Source: Christensenellaceae bacterium Phil1 (GTDB taxonomy: Bacteria > Bacillota > Clostridia > Christensenellales > CAG-138). From it: DNA of 64,000 nucleotides. The DNA lies in NCBI GenBank assembly GCA_001940855.1, contig MSGS01000031.1, positions 2,273 to 66,272 on the forward strand, written 5' to 3'. Below, in pieces: positions 35,042 to 44,530 of the stretch. How positions within the stretch are numbered: position 1 is the first letter of the stretch; every line of letters starts with the position of its first letter. Made by a program: the position numbers and the translations under genes. The notes under the pieces were generated by a model that was not told where the DNA came from, ran no database searches, and saw only the letters and a program-made list of their open reading frames with translations.

Positions 35042-36242
35042 AACAATATGCTTGATGCTGGCGGCTGCTTTTGTCGCGTTTAATATGGCGGGATGCATAA
35101 GCTATGTTGCCATAGATGAATACGGCTACGTTATGACCGTTGGCGTGGACAAGGGCGAAACGTATGATTACCGCTTCTGCTTTATTGTGCAGGTAGAAGG
35201 CGCATCGCAGGGCGAAAGCGACGCGGAAAACGTTGTGCTCAGCGCGGAAGGAAACAATATTTACGATGCTGTAGCCGTTGTAGAAGTTGGGGTTCCGTAT
35301 CAGCTGAATTTCGGCAGGGCGAACTATATGCTGTTTTCAAAGGAGGTTGCGGAGACGGGATACATAGCGCGCTTCATAGACGAATCGTTCAAAAATCTTG
35401 GCGTGCGCCGCTCAACTAAGCTTATGGTTGTGCTTGGGGACAGCCTTGATTACTGCACGGGCGTTGTGAGCAAGGATAACCCGAATACATCAAAGCGGCA
35501 GTATTCAATACTGCGCGACTATGTGTCCGAAGGCCTTACGCCTATAACAAACATTGCCATGTTCACCCAAAACGTGAACGCCAAACGCGGGGACAACATA
35601 GTTACGCTCGGCGCAACGGATGATTCTATACCGAATGAAGAAATAACCGGAAGCAGTCAGGACAGCGAACTGAACCCAAACAGCACCACGGCGGGAGTTG
35701 AGCGCACGGGCGGACTGCGGGCATATTACATGGGCTGCGCTGTGTTCGACGGCGGAACGATGAAGGGCGTGCTAAGCGGGCGTGACACGGAAATAATTCT
35801 TATGGCCAAAGGCATGTTCCGCGCGGGCAGGCTAACATTGCATCACGAAGACGGAGAAGGGCACATGGTGCTTTTACTCAAGGGCGGCGGAAAGCCAAAG
35901 GTTGAATTGTCAATAGGCGGCGATGCGCCTTACGCCAAAATGAGTGTAAGGCTGCAATGCCACATTGAATGCGGCGAGGAGGACATGGATTACAACAAAT
36001 GGAACCGGGAGGTTAAACCGATGCTTGAGGATTATATGGAACGCGAGCTTGAAAGGGTGTTCACGCTATGCCGCGGCATGAACAGCGACGCTTACGAAAT
36101 AGGCAAGTATGCGGCAATGAAGTTCCACAGTGCGGAAGAATGGGAGCAATACGACTGGAAAAGCCGGTATCCTGAGCTGAATATGGAATTTGATGTTTCG
36201 CTTTACGTTGAAAATGAAGAAATAAACTCACTTGGAGGTTAA
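35025..36242 (+). CDS. Spore germinant receptor subunit C (GerAC lipoprotein)
   Basis: The 405-residue lipoprotein begins MKRISKTICLMLAAAFVAFNMAGC with a lipobox (FNMAGC), so diacylglycerol attaches to Cys24. The body matches the Ger(x)C family (YGYVMTVGVDKGETYDYRF, QVEGASQGESDAENVVL). The C subunit is anchored to the outer surface of the spore inner membrane and is needed for receptor function. ATG 35025 is chosen because the signal peptide begins there; an upstream ATG at 35004 lies inside the B gene. It is followed by a 50-residue membrane protein three bases later. Confidence 0.93.
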   Translation: MKRISKTICLMLAAAFVAFNMAGCISYVAIDEYGYVMTVGVDKGETYDYRFCFIVQVEGASQGESDAENVVLSAEGNNIYDAVAVVEVGVPYQLNFGRANYMLFSKEVAETGYIARFIDESFKNLGVRRSTKLMVVLGDSLDYCTGVVSKDNPNTSKRQYSILRDYVSEGLTPITNIAMFTQNVNAKRGDNIVTLGATDDSIPNEEITGSSQDSELNPNSTTAGVERTGGLRAYYMGCAVFDGGTMKGVLSGRDTEIILMAKGMFRAGRLTLHHEDGEGHMVLLLKGGGKPKVELSIGGDAPYAKMSVRLQCHIECGEEDMDYNKWNREVKPMLEDYMERELERVFTLCRGMNSDAYEIGKYAAMKFHSAEEWEQYDWKSRYPELNMEFDVSLYVENEEINSLGG

Positions 36243-36245
36243 ACT

Positions 36246-36398
36246 ATGGCAGCATATGTTATTGCGCTTGCCGCGGCGGAAATATACTCTGCGGCATACG
36301 CCGTGTATTCTTTCAAAAAAGGGCCTGCATCCGCGGCCATAGCCGCCCTGATTATGGCGATGCTGCCGCTTGCGCTGTTCATAATATCGCTTACATAA
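36246..36398 (+). CDS. Small two-helix membrane protein of the germinant receptor operon
   Basis: A 50-codon gene starts ATG 36246, three bases after the gerC stop, with GGAGG seven bases upstream. It encodes MAAYVIALAAAEIYSAAYAVY, a KKGP turn and a second hydrophobic helix ending LALFIISLT. Size, two helices and position resemble the small D proteins encoded with some Bacillus germinant receptors (GerD-subunit or GerKD-type), which modulate germination. No sequence family is recognised, and identity to those proteins is inferred only from size, topology and location. Confidence 0.65.
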   Translation: MAAYVIALAAAEIYSAAYAVYSFKKGPASAAIAALIMAMLPLALFIISLT

Positions 36399-36413
36399 AA
36401 AAGGAAGGGATGC

Positions 36414-36638
36414 TCAGTCCCTTTCACTTTCATCGCTCAGCAGCTTTAACCGCTGCCTTAAAGAAAGCCGCCAGGCATCGGTGGCTTCTTTTTGTATTGT
36501 AATATTGCCGTGCTCATCGGCGGCTATAATGTCGCCTTCCGCGGCATCGGATGGCAGCATATCACGCCGCATGCCGTACAGCTTTCCGTCGTCATCTATT
36601 ATGGCTATGTCGCCCTCAAACCTGTCTATGCTCTTCAT
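36414..36638 (-). CDS. DUF3006-like small protein
   Basis: The 74-residue product reads MKSIDRFEGDIAIIDDDGK and MRRDMLPSDAAEGDIIAADE, the pattern of DUF3006 (xxIDRFEGxxAvvexdg...LPxxxxeGdvl). Function is unknown; such proteins are often beside MBL-fold or PBP genes. It is convergent with the germination operon and its stop lies only 16 bases from the small membrane gene. A clear ribosome site (GAGG) precedes ATG 36638. Confidence 0.75.
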   Translation of the reverse strand: MKSIDRFEGDIAIIDDDGKLYGMRRDMLPSDAAEGDIIAADEHGNITIQKEATDAWRLSLRQRLKLLSDESERD

Positions 36639-36804
36639 TGCATTGCCGCACCTCGCTTCTTTATTACATTATAGCGCATATCTGTCGCCCAATAAATAGA
36701 AAACGGTCAAAAAAGTATTGCAAAGCATCATTTTAACCTGTTCCATAAGGCGAAAGGATATGTTACAATATATATAAGCCTATCCGAAAAAGGGGGATGC
36801 GGTA

Positions 36805-37047
36805 ATGGCTCCGCGTAAAGGGACAAAAAAACCTGCTTATGAAGGGCTTACGCTTGAGATGCTCGAAAAGCTTAAAACCCAGGCTATACTTATGGAAGAT
36901 CGCATAAACATCATGGGCGAGGAGTGCATGGATAAAAACGGCAAACTGTGCGACCCTAAATTAAGCGAACTGAGCAACGAATACGAAGACCTATGCCTTG
37001 ATATAGAAAAGCTTGAAGGGCTGCTTAAAACGTTGAATAAAAAATGA
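36805..37047 (+). CDS. Small helical protein of unknown function
   Basis: The 80-residue product has a basic tip (MAPRKGTKKPAYEG) and a helical, coiled-coil-like body (LEMLEKLKTQAILMEDRINIMGEEC, LSELSNEYEDLCLDIEKLEGLLKTL). No family is recognised. Its start has AAAGGGGG upstream, and TATATA/ACAATATA sequences about 35 bases earlier could be a promoter. It precedes cdaA by 121 bases with a separate promoter, so co-transcription is uncertain. Confidence 0.7.
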   Translation: MAPRKGTKKPAYEGLTLEMLEKLKTQAILMEDRINIMGEECMDKNGKLCDPKLSELSNEYEDLCLDIEKLEGLLKTLNKK

Positions 37048-37093
37048 TGCGCTCTTCACTTATGAACAAATGGTAAACGCGCGCGTACAGCCG

Positions 37094-37122
37094 TTTATTT
37101 TGAAATGATTATAATGTATAAT
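37094..37122 (+). promoter_or_regulatory. Candidate cdaA promoter
   Basis: TTTATT and TATAAT (37117-37122) are separated by 17 bases, 46 bases before the cdaA start. A second TATAAT at 37110-37115 lies just upstream. Confidence 0.45.
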
Positions 37123-37168
37123 AACAAATAATGTACCGGGCTTTCCGGCGGAAAGGGGTGCGCTCGCC

Positions 37169-38017
37169 TTGTCATATGACGTATTTGCAAAGGCTATTGC
37201 TTCCGGATTGAGTCAGATCCGCATACTGGATCTTATCGATATAATCGTAATAGCCATAATAATCTATAAATTGATAGTATTGACTAAGGAGACCCGCGCA
37301 TATCAGGTGCTTAAAGGAATGGGAATACTGTTCCTGTGCGCCGTTGTGTGCGATTTGTTGCAGATACAAACATTAAGTTGGCTTTTAAGTTCATTCCTCA
37401 GTAGCGGCTTAATACTGGCCGTGGTGCTGTTCCAGCCGGAGTTCAGGCGCGCGCTTGAGCACATTGGCCGCGGCAATCTGTTCGATAAATCCGTGCTTAA
37501 CGGTTTCAGCCAGGAGGATTCAACAATAGTTTCCGAATTGCAGCTTGCAATAACGGATCTGGCAAAGCGCAGGGTTGGGGCGCTTATAGTAATAGAGCAA
37601 AAGACGGCCTTGGGCGATATTGCCGCGACAGGCACGCGCATAGATGGCGTGATATCCGCCCCGCTGGTTGAAAACATATTCGAACCCAATACGCCGCTGC
37701 ATGACGGCGCAATGATAATAAGGGACAGGCAGATAATTGCCGCGGCGTGTATACTGCCGCTGGCGGAGAACATGAGCGTTGCAAGGGAGCTTGGCACAAG
37801 GCACCGCGCCGCGCTTGGAATATCCACTGTGTCCGACAGCATTACGATAGTTGTAAGCGAGGAAACCGGCGTTATATCCTATGCACGGGACGGCAAGCTT
37901 GTGCGCTACGTTGATAACCGCGCGCTGAAGGATCTGTTGGAAACCATATTTGTGCGCGGCGGTGCATCGCCGCTCGCGCTGCTGAAGCGGAGGGTTAAAA
38001 ATGAAGAAAAGCACTAA
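37169..38017 (+). CDS. cdaA: Diadenylate cyclase CdaA
   Basis: The 282-residue protein has three N-terminal membrane helices (residues about 15-90) and a DisA-N/DAC domain with the catalytic DGA motif (TPLHDGAMIIR) and the RHR motif (GTRHRAALGIS). It makes cyclic di-AMP from two ATP and controls potassium and osmolyte balance and wall homeostasis. The TTG start has AAAGGGG about ten bases upstream. It overlaps cdaR by 17 bases, the usual pair. The glmM gene that often completes the locus is not next to it here. Confidence 0.96.
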   Translation: MSYDVFAKAIASGLSQIRILDLIDIIVIAIIIYKLIVLTKETRAYQVLKGMGILFLCAVVCDLLQIQTLSWLLSSFLSSGLILAVVLFQPEFRRALEHIGRGNLFDKSVLNGFSQEDSTIVSELQLAITDLAKRRVGALIVIEQKTALGDIAATGTRIDGVISAPLVENIFEPNTPLHDGAMIIRDRQIIAAACILPLAENMSVARELGTRHRAALGISTVSDSITIVVSEETGVISYARDGKLVRYVDNRALKDLLETIFVRGGASPLALLKRRVKNEEKH

Positions 38018-39275
38018 CACAGGCTCTGCGCTCAAAACATGGCTGAAGAACGCATTTACCAAAAATCTTGCGCTTAAAATAGTGTCGCTCATATTTGCAA
38101 TGCTCCTTTGGGGATATGTATTGATGAGCGAAAATCCGCAGCGCACCAAAACGCTGACAAATGTGCCGATAAGCGTAGAAGGCGGGGCCGATCTTATTGC
38201 GCGTAAGCTGGTATTGTCCGGCGATAAGGACTACGGCAGCGTTACCGTGCGCGTAAGCACGCAGCTAACATCATATTCCGATCTCACCGCGGACGACATT
38301 ACCGCCAGCATAAACCTTTCAAACATAACCGCTACGGGTGAGCACGAGGTAATAATTACCGCGCGTAGCGCAATAGGCACCACGGTAAGCGTATCGCCTG
38401 ACCATATAAAGGTGAACGTGGATAACCTTGTTTCAAGGTCAATACCGGTTGAAATAGACCTTGAAGGAGAACTGGATGAAGGCTACTGGGCCGGGGATGT
38501 TATATATAGCCGGAACATGATAGACATTGAAGGCCCGCTTGAATACGTCAGCCGGATAGACAGCGCCAAGGGCGTGCTGAACATAGATTCGGCCACAAGC
38601 AGCATAAATAAATCGGTTCTTCTTACGCTTTACGATAATGAAGGCAATGAACTGGATGCGGATCTGTTTTACAGCAAGCTGCCTTCCGTAACGGCACGCA
38701 TGGAAGTATTGCCCATGAAAACAGTGCCCATAGACGTGGAAAGCGCAATACAAGGCAAGGATAATATCCCGAAGAATTATGAACTTGTGGGCTACGGTGT
38801 TAACGGAACCGGCAAGGTGCGCATAGTGGGCGAGCAGGATGTGCTGGACGCTATCGATTCGATAGGTATTGATTTTATAGACGTTTCAGGCGTTACGGAA
38901 AGCATTGTGCAGGACGCTGCGCTGGTAATACCCGAGGGCGTAAGACTGCTTGACGACGACACGGTGAGTCTGTATATAAATATTCGTGAAAAGACCGACG
39001 AGGCTATGTTCAACAGCGTGCCGATAAACGTGGAACATCTTGGCCGCAAACTGAATGCGCAGCTGAACGTTGAAGCCGTGGACGTATATCTGCACGGCAG
39101 GGTGAGCCTGCTTAACCAAATAGACAGGAGCGATATTGAACTGTATATCGACCTGAGCGGGCTTGAAGCGGGCGTGCATCAGGTTCCGGTAGAAATAAGG
39201 CTGCCTAAGGAGGAAATGAAGAACGAGCTTACCTGTGTTATGAGCATAGACACGGTATCCGTTACAATACATTAA
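38001..39275 (+). CDS. cdaR: CdaA regulator CdaR (YbbR domains)
   Basis: The 424-residue protein has an N-terminal membrane helix (IVSLIFAMLLWGYVLMSENPQ) and several repeated YbbR domains outside the membrane, with recurrent VDVESAIQGKDNIPKNYEL and VPVEIRLP-like strands. CdaR binds CdaA at the membrane and changes its cyclase activity. ATG 38001 has GGAGG eight bases upstream. It overlaps cdaA and is separated by one base from the following oxidoreductase. Confidence 0.93.
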   Translation: MKKSTNTGSALKTWLKNAFTKNLALKIVSLIFAMLLWGYVLMSENPQRTKTLTNVPISVEGGADLIARKLVLSGDKDYGSVTVRVSTQLTSYSDLTADDITASINLSNITATGEHEVIITARSAIGTTVSVSPDHIKVNVDNLVSRSIPVEIDLEGELDEGYWAGDVIYSRNMIDIEGPLEYVSRIDSAKGVLNIDSATSSINKSVLLTLYDNEGNELDADLFYSKLPSVTARMEVLPMKTVPIDVESAIQGKDNIPKNYELVGYGVNGTGKVRIVGEQDVLDAIDSIGIDFIDVSGVTESIVQDAALVIPEGVRLLDDDTVSLYINIREKTDEAMFNSVPINVEHLGRKLNAQLNVEAVDVYLHGRVSLLNQIDRSDIELYIDLSGLEAGVHQVPVEIRLPKEEMKNELTCVMSIDTVSVTIH

Positions 39276-39276
39276 T

Positions 39277-40866
39277 ATGCCGATAGTTCTTAACCAGATA
39301 AAATTACCGATAGAAGAAAACGAGTCCTCGCTGAGCATACACGCGGCGAGGGCTCTTGCCGTTCCTGCAAAGGCAATAGTGGGGCTGCGCGTGGTGCGGA
39401 TTTCGCTTGATGCGCGCAAGAAGGATGCCATATCGTTCAACTATACGCTTGAAGTATCGCTAAGCCCGCAGGATGAAACACGCCTTGCGAAGAAGGGGTT
39501 TGCGCTTGCGCAGCCGCTTAAACTGGGTGAACCCATATTCGGTACAAAGCCGCTCGATAAGCCGATAATAGTGGTAGGGTTTGGCCCGGCGGGACTTTTT
39601 GCAGCATATACGCTGGCGAAATACGGCTATAAGCCGATAGTGCTTGAGCGCGGCAAGTGTGTGGACGACAGGCGAAGGGACGTCGAAACGTTCTGGCGGA
39701 CGGGCAAGCTGAACACGGAAAGCAACGTAATGTTCGGCGAAGGCGGAGCGGGCACGTTTTCGGACGGCAAGCTGACAACGCGCATAAAGGACCCGCGTGC
39801 GCATAAGGTTATAGAGTTGCTGCATCGCTTCGGTGCGCCGGAGGAGATAACTGTGATGGCGAAGCCGCATATAGGCACGGATAGGCTTATAGAGACTGTT
39901 AGAAACATGCGGCAGGAGATTGCTGCACTTGGCGGCGAAGTGCGCTTTGAAGCAAAACTGAGCGGCATAGAGCGCGAAGACAACCACATAGCCGCGACAA
40001 TAGTGCAAACGCCGCACGGCGAAGAACGCATAGAATGCAGCGCGCTTATATTGGCAGCAGGGCAGGGCGGCAGGGACACATATGAACTGCTACTGAATGC
40101 TGGCGTTGAACTTGTGCCGAAGCCTTTTGCAGCGGGTGTGCGTATTGAGCATCCACGGGAAATGATAGACCGCGCACAATACGGCAAGCATATGGACAAT
40201 CCGCGGCTCGGTGCGGCGGAGTATCAGCTCACGTCCCAGCAAGGGGACAGGGGAGTATACACGTTTTGCATGTGCCCCGGCGGCGTTGTGGTCGCATCAT
40301 CATCGGGCGAGGAGCAGGTGGTTGTTAACGGCATGAGCTACTATGCCCGCAACGGAGAAAATTCAAACGCAGCCGTTGTGGTGCAGGTAGGGGAGAAGGA
40401 TTATCCGGCAGGGCCGCTCGGCGGGCTTGATTTCCGCGAAAGGCTTGAGAAGGCGGCATTCATTGCCGGCGGGGCGGATTACCGTGCCCCTGCATGCACG
40501 GTAGGCGCGCTTAACGGCAAAGCATCCGCGTTTGCGTCGGTGAAGCCTACATACCGCCCGGGAGTCAAGTTTGCGGATATGCATAGCGTGCTGCCTGATT
40601 TTATGTATGAAGGCATACGGCTTGGGCTGAAGGACTTCGGCCGCAGGCTGAAAGGATATGATACGGAGGACGCCGTTATAACGGCCGTGGAAAGCCGAAC
40701 AAGCTCACCGGTAAGGATACCGCGCACGGAAACGGGCGAAGCCACGCGCATGGCTGGGCTGTATCCCGTTGGCGAAGGTGCGGGCTATGCGGGCGGCATA
40801 GTAAGCGCGGCTGTGGACGGGATGAAGGCAGCGGAGCATATTATGGCGATATATAAGGGAGTATAA
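39277..40866 (+). CDS. FAD-dependent oxidoreductase (NAD(P)/FAD dehydrogenase family)
   Basis: The 529-residue protein starts with a small N-terminal domain (about residues 1-80). A Rossmann FAD-binding domain follows with IIVVGFGPAGLFAAYTLAKYG (GxGxxG near residues 93-113), VMFGEGGAGTFSDGKL and a C-terminal GEGAGYAGGIVSAAVDGMKAAEHI. It is the uncharacterised FAD-dependent protein family found in many Clostridia. The reaction is unknown. It starts one base after cdaR and is probably translated from the same message, although a functional link with cyclic di-AMP is not established. Confidence 0.88.
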   Translation: MPIVLNQIKLPIEENESSLSIHAARALAVPAKAIVGLRVVRISLDARKKDAISFNYTLEVSLSPQDETRLAKKGFALAQPLKLGEPIFGTKPLDKPIIVVGFGPAGLFAAYTLAKYGYKPIVLERGKCVDDRRRDVETFWRTGKLNTESNVMFGEGGAGTFSDGKLTTRIKDPRAHKVIELLHRFGAPEEITVMAKPHIGTDRLIETVRNMRQEIAALGGEVRFEAKLSGIEREDNHIAATIVQTPHGEERIECSALILAAGQGGRDTYELLLNAGVELVPKPFAAGVRIEHPREMIDRAQYGKHMDNPRLGAAEYQLTSQQGDRGVYTFCMCPGGVVVASSSGEEQVVVNGMSYYARNGENSNAAVVVQVGEKDYPAGPLGGLDFRERLEKAAFIAGGADYRAPACTVGALNGKASAFASVKPTYRPGVKFADMHSVLPDFMYEGIRLGLKDFGRRLKGYDTEDAVITAVESRTSSPVRIPRTETGEATRMAGLYPVGEGAGYAGGIVSAAVDGMKAAEHIMAIYKGV

Positions 40867-40868
40867 GA

Positions 40869-41336
40869 ATGCTGAAACTGATAAAGCCGGAAATAGGTCA
40901 GCTTGAATATAGGCAAAAGCTTATTGCGGACAGCGATACCATGGCATACAACGCCAAATGGGGCGGAACGATAGATTTTCCGCTGGAAAAGTGGGAGAAA
41001 TGGTACGAAAGATGCCTGAACGATGCAAACGGTAAGCAGTTTTACCGCTATGTTTACAGCGAGGAAGAGAATTGCTTTGTGGGCGAAGCTTCCTACCGTT
41101 ATGATGAAGGCTATGGCGAATACATAGTGAACATAATAATAGAGCATAAGCACAGGGGAAAAGGCTACGGCAGGGAAGGGTTGCGGCTGCTGATGGATGC
41201 GGCTAAGGCAAACGGCGTGGAGAAGCTGTGCGACGATATTGCGGCGGATAATCCGAGCATTGCGCTTTTTAAGGAGATGGGCTTCAGCGAAGAATGGCGC
41301 AATGACGACGCTGTTATGATGGCGAAAACGCTTTAA
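40869..41336 (+). CDS. GNAT-family N-acetyltransferase
   Basis: The 155-residue protein has the GNAT acetyl-CoA loop HRGKGYGREGLRLLMDAAK (residues about 95-115), preceded by a beta strand YIVNIIIE, and ends in DNPSIALFKEMGFSEEW. It transfers an acetyl group from acetyl-CoA to an unknown amine. It lies three bases after the oxidoreductase gene at the end of the cdaA operon. A GC-rich hairpin follows. Confidence 0.9.
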   Translation: MLKLIKPEIGQLEYRQKLIADSDTMAYNAKWGGTIDFPLEKWEKWYERCLNDANGKQFYRYVYSEEENCFVGEASYRYDEGYGEYIVNIIIEHKHRGKGYGREGLRLLMDAAKANGVEKLCDDIAADNPSIALFKEMGFSEEWRNDDAVMMAKTL

Positions 41337-41353
41337 TTGAAAGCATATAGGAA

Positions 41354-41380
41354 GACCGGCGGGATGATTTCCGCCGGCCT
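41354..41380. terminator. Hairpin between convergent operons
   Basis: GACCGGCGG and CCGCCGGCC pair with a nine-base loop between the convergent GNAT and oppF genes. The T-tracts on either side are weak, so termination efficiency is uncertain. Confidence 0.5.
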
Positions 41381-41395
41381 TAGCTTTATGTTAAC

Positions 41396-42337
41396 TTATT
41401 TGCCAAGCATTTTGTTGTACTTTTCAAGCTCCTCTTTGTTAGCCATTATGAAGTGGCCTGGCTCGATCTCTGTCCATACGGGCTTATCAGTCTCGTAATG
41501 GTGGCAGGAAGGATCGTATATGACCAGCTTCTTGTGCTTTTCGCTCTTAGGATCGGGCAGGGGGATGGCCGAAAGCAGAGCCCTTGTATAAGGATGCAGC
41601 GGATGCGCAAACAGCTTTTCGGTTTCCGCAAGTTCTACTATAACGCCCTTATGTATAACGGCTATCCTGTCGCATATGAAGCGCATAACGCTCAGATCGT
41701 GCGCTATGAACAGGTAGGTGAGGCCGTGCTCCTTCTGCAGCTTGCTCATCAAATTGAGCACCTGTGCGCGGATGGATACGTCCAGCGCGCTTATGGGTTC
41801 ATCCGCAATTATGAACTCAGGCTCCATTATCAGCGCGCGGGCTATGCCGATACGCTGACGCTGACCGCCGGAAAACTCATGCGGGAAGCGGCTGGCAAAT
41901 TCGGGAAGCAGACCAACGTCCAGCAGCGCCTGCTCAACCATTTTGCTGCGCTCTTCCTTGCTCAGGTCCTTGCGTACGTTTTGCAGGCCTTCGCTTACAA
42001 TGTAGTCTACTTTGGCCCTTTCGTTAAGGCTTGCCATGGGGTCCTGGAATATCATCTGAATATTCTGGGTGACCTGCTTATCCAATTCCTTGGATATTTT
42101 GCCGCTTATGCGTTCGCCGTTGAACAATACTTCGCCGGCGGACATTGGGTTGATGCGGATTATGGCACGGCCGATGGTGGTTTTACCGGAACCGGATTCG
42201 CCGACCAAACCGAACGTTTCGCCCTTGTATATGTCAAAACTGACATCGTGCACGGCTACGAACGGATGGCGTTTGGAACCGAAGGTGACCTCCATATTGC
42301 GAACGCTTACCAATACATCTGTCAAATCCTTAGCCAT
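41396..42337 (-). CDS. oppF: Oligopeptide ABC transporter ATP-binding protein OppF
   Basis: The 313-residue ATPase has Walker [13 protein letters not shown], Walker [12 protein letters not shown], the ABC signature [17 protein letters not shown] and the oligopeptide-subfamily C-terminal extension ([15 protein letters not shown]). Together with OppD it powers peptide import. Its start overlaps oppD by eight bases. It is the last gene of the operon. Confidence 0.95.
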   Translation of the reverse strand: MAKDLTDVLVSVRNMEVTFGSKRHPFVAVHDVSFDIYKGETFGLVGESGSGKTTIGRAIIRINPMSAGEVLFNGERISGKISKELDKQVTQNIQMIFQDPMASLNERAKVDYIVSEGLQNVRKDLSKEERSKMVEQALLDVGLLPEFASRFPHEFSGGQRQRIGIARALIMEPEFIIADEPISALDVSIRAQVLNLMSKLQKEHGLTYLFIAHDLSVMRFICDRIAVIHKGVIVELAETEKLFAHPLHPYTRALLSAIPLPDPKSEKHKKLVIYDPSCHHYETDKPVWTEIEPGHFIMANKEELEKYNKMLGK

Positions 42338-43412
42338 TGCTCAGGTCGCCTCCTCTGTTCAGGTTCATTATGTTCTTAAGATGCGGCGGCGGATCTATCT
42401 TGGGTGCTCTGGGATCGAGCAGCCAAGTGCGCGCCTTATGGGTGGGTGTGACTTCAAAATACGGCGGACGCGCCACGAAGTCAACCTTCAGCGCCTGCGG
42501 ATTACGCGGAGCAAAGGCATCGCCCTGAATATGCTGGAACAGGTTCGGCGGAGTACCCTGAATGGAGTAAAGATCCTCGCCCTTTATGCCAAGCTGCGGG
42601 AGGCTGGAAAGCAGCGCCCAGGTGTAGGGGTGCTTAGGATCGTAGAATACCTCGTCACAGGTACCTATTTCAACTATGTCGCCCGCATACATTACGGCGA
42701 TACGGTCGGCCACGTTTGCAACCACGCCAAGGTCGTGCGTGATGTATATGACGGTAAGGCCGTACTTAGCCTGCAGCTTTTTGAGCAGGTCCAGTATCTG
42801 CGCCTGAATGGTAACGTCCAGCGCGGTGGTGGGTTCGTCGCATATCAGGATTTCCGGTACGCAGGCCATTGCTATGGCTATAACGACCCTTTGCCTCATA
42901 CCGCCGGAGAACTCATGCGGATACTGCTTATAGCGCTTTTCGGGTTCGGGGATACCAACATCCGCCAGCAGCTCAAGCGTTCTCGCCTTGGCTTCAGCCT
43001 TGCTGACCTTATTGTGCAGCGTAAAGGCTTCCTGAATCTGCTTACCTACGGTCTTCAGCGGGTTAAGGCTGGTCATAGGATCCTGGAACACCATTGCTAT
43101 GCGCTGGCCGCGAATCTTTGTCCAATCCTTTTCCTTCTTGAATGTGGTCAAATCATAATCATGATAATATATATGGCCGTTGTCTATCCAGCCGTTATTG
43201 TCCAACAATCCCATAAAGGTCTTGGTGAACACGCTTTTGCCGGAACCGGATTCGCCGACTATCGCAAGGCTTTCGCCCTTGTAAAGCTCAAGGCTGATGC
43301 CGCGCACGGCAGTGAGCACCTGGCCGCGCAGGTTGAACTTGACCACAAGATCTTCAACGGTAAGGACAGGATTATTGTAATCGGGAGTATGTTCTATGAT
43401 ATAGTCTTCCAT
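42330..43412 (-). CDS. oppD: Oligopeptide ABC transporter ATP-binding protein OppD
   Basis: The 360-residue ATPase has Walker [13 protein letters not shown], the ABC signature [17 protein letters not shown] and Walker [12 protein letters not shown]. The C-terminal extension contains [15 protein letters not shown] and AFAPRNPQ, the oligopeptide/dipeptide transporter signature. No cysteine cluster of the extension is evident, unlike some Dpp/Opp ATPases. It lies 17 bases after oppC and overlaps oppF. Confidence 0.94.
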   Translation of the reverse strand: MEDYIIEHTPDYNNPVLTVEDLVVKFNLRGQVLTAVRGISLELYKGESLAIVGESGSGKSVFTKTFMGLLDNNGWIDNGHIYYHDYDLTTFKKEKDWTKIRGQRIAMVFQDPMTSLNPLKTVGKQIQEAFTLHNKVSKAEAKARTLELLADVGIPEPEKRYKQYPHEFSGGMRQRVVIAIAMACVPEILICDEPTTALDVTIQAQILDLLKKLQAKYGLTVIYITHDLGVVANVADRIAVMYAGDIVEIGTCDEVFYDPKHPYTWALLSSLPQLGIKGEDLYSIQGTPPNLFQHIQGDAFAPRNPQALKVDFVARPPYFEVTPTHKARTWLLDPRAPKIDPPPHLKNIMNLNRGGDLSNG

Positions 43413-43429
43413 TATTGTTACCTCATTCC

Positions 43430-44530
43430 TTACTTGTGGTTACGCGGGTCGGATGCATCGGCAAATGCATTGCCCAGTGCGTAGAACGAAATGGTTATGG
43501 CAGACACTATCAGCACGGGGAAGAGCAGCTGATACCTCTGCTCGGCCACCAGCATGACCTTACGGCCTTCGTTGATAAGGTTGCCAAGGGAGGGGATCTC
43601 CACCGGCAGGCCAAGGCCGATATAGGTAAGGAACACTTCCGAACCTATGGCATCTGGTATGGCAAGCGCGGTTTGAAGCATAACTACCGAAATGAGCTGC
43701 GGCAGTATGTTCTTGGCGATTATCTTGGAGCTGGGAGTGCCAAGGCAGCGGGAAGCCAGATTGAATTCCCTGTCGCGATAGATGAGGATAAGGTTACGAA
43801 TGTACTTGGTCATGCCTATCCAGCCGGTGAGGCACATGACAAATATCATGGTCTTAAGGCTCGGACGGAGAATGTACATAAGCAGCATCCTCAATACCGT
43901 ATATGGTATGTTGTCAAATAGGTTATAAATCTCGGTAAATAACCAGTCCAGCTTTCTTGCGTAGCCCCAAATGGAACCGAGTATCAGGCCGATGACGATA
44001 TTGCATACGGCAACGCAGATACCTATGAACAGGCTGGTACGGGTACCCTTCCAAATACGGCTCCAAAGGTCCTGCCCGATGCTATTGGTACCGAACCAGA
44101 ATTCTTCATTCGGTGCAACGTTACGCAGAGTAGCGCCGTTTTCATCGTTATATACCTTATAGGAATCCTTCTGATTGGGCAGAAGGGGCTGTATAAACGT
44201 GAAGGCGAGCAGTGCAACGAGGAATACCAGCAGTATAACGGATATCTTCTTTTTGAAGAACACGCGGAAGGTGCTTCCCCAATAAGAATAGTTGGAATAA
44301 CCGATGCGCTCGGCTTCGGAAGTATCGTGATGCGCAAGCTCGAACAGATCGTCCGTTATGGGGGTTGAACCGTCATCGCAAACATTGCAGTTCTCGGGTA
44401 CTTTTATTTCCTCAAGATCTGCCAGGTTGTTGGTAGCAGCAAAGCCTTCCTGAAGCGTGGTTATCTTATGGTCGGCATAGCCGCGGGTGATGGGCTTTTT
44501 AGCCTTGTCAAACATTTTTTTCTCGTCCAT
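43430..44530 (-). CDS. oppC: Oligopeptide ABC transporter permease OppC
   Basis: The 366-residue protein has a long hydrophilic N-terminal region (about residues 1-100, longer than usual), a membrane helix (VILLVFLVALLAFTFIQPLL) and a BPD_transp_1 domain with the EAA loop REFNLASRCLGTPSSKIIAKNILPQL. It forms the import pore with OppB. The oppB stop overlaps its ATG by one base. Confidence 0.92.
   Translation of the reverse strand: MDEKKMFDKAKKPITRGYADHKITTLQEGFAATNNLADLEEIKVPENCNVCDDGSTPITDDLFELAHHDTSEAERIGYSNYSYWGSTFRVFFKKKISVILLVFLVALLAFTFIQPLLPNQKDSYKVYNDENGATLRNVAPNEEFWFGTNSIGQDLWSRIWKGTRTSLFIGICVAVCNIVIGLILGSIWGYARKLDWLFTEIYNLFDNIPYTVLRMLLMYILRPSLKTMIFVMCLTGWIGMTKYIRNLILIYRDREFNLASRCLGTPSSKIIAKNILPQLISVVMLQTALAIPDAIGSEVFLTYIGLGLPVEIPSLGNLINEGRKVMLVAEQRYQLLFPVLIVSAITISFYALGNAFADASDPRNHK

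Noticed and set aside
42069-43484. Long open frame opposite oppD/oppF
   Set aside because: Shadow frame of two conserved ATPase genes; no start site or family features.
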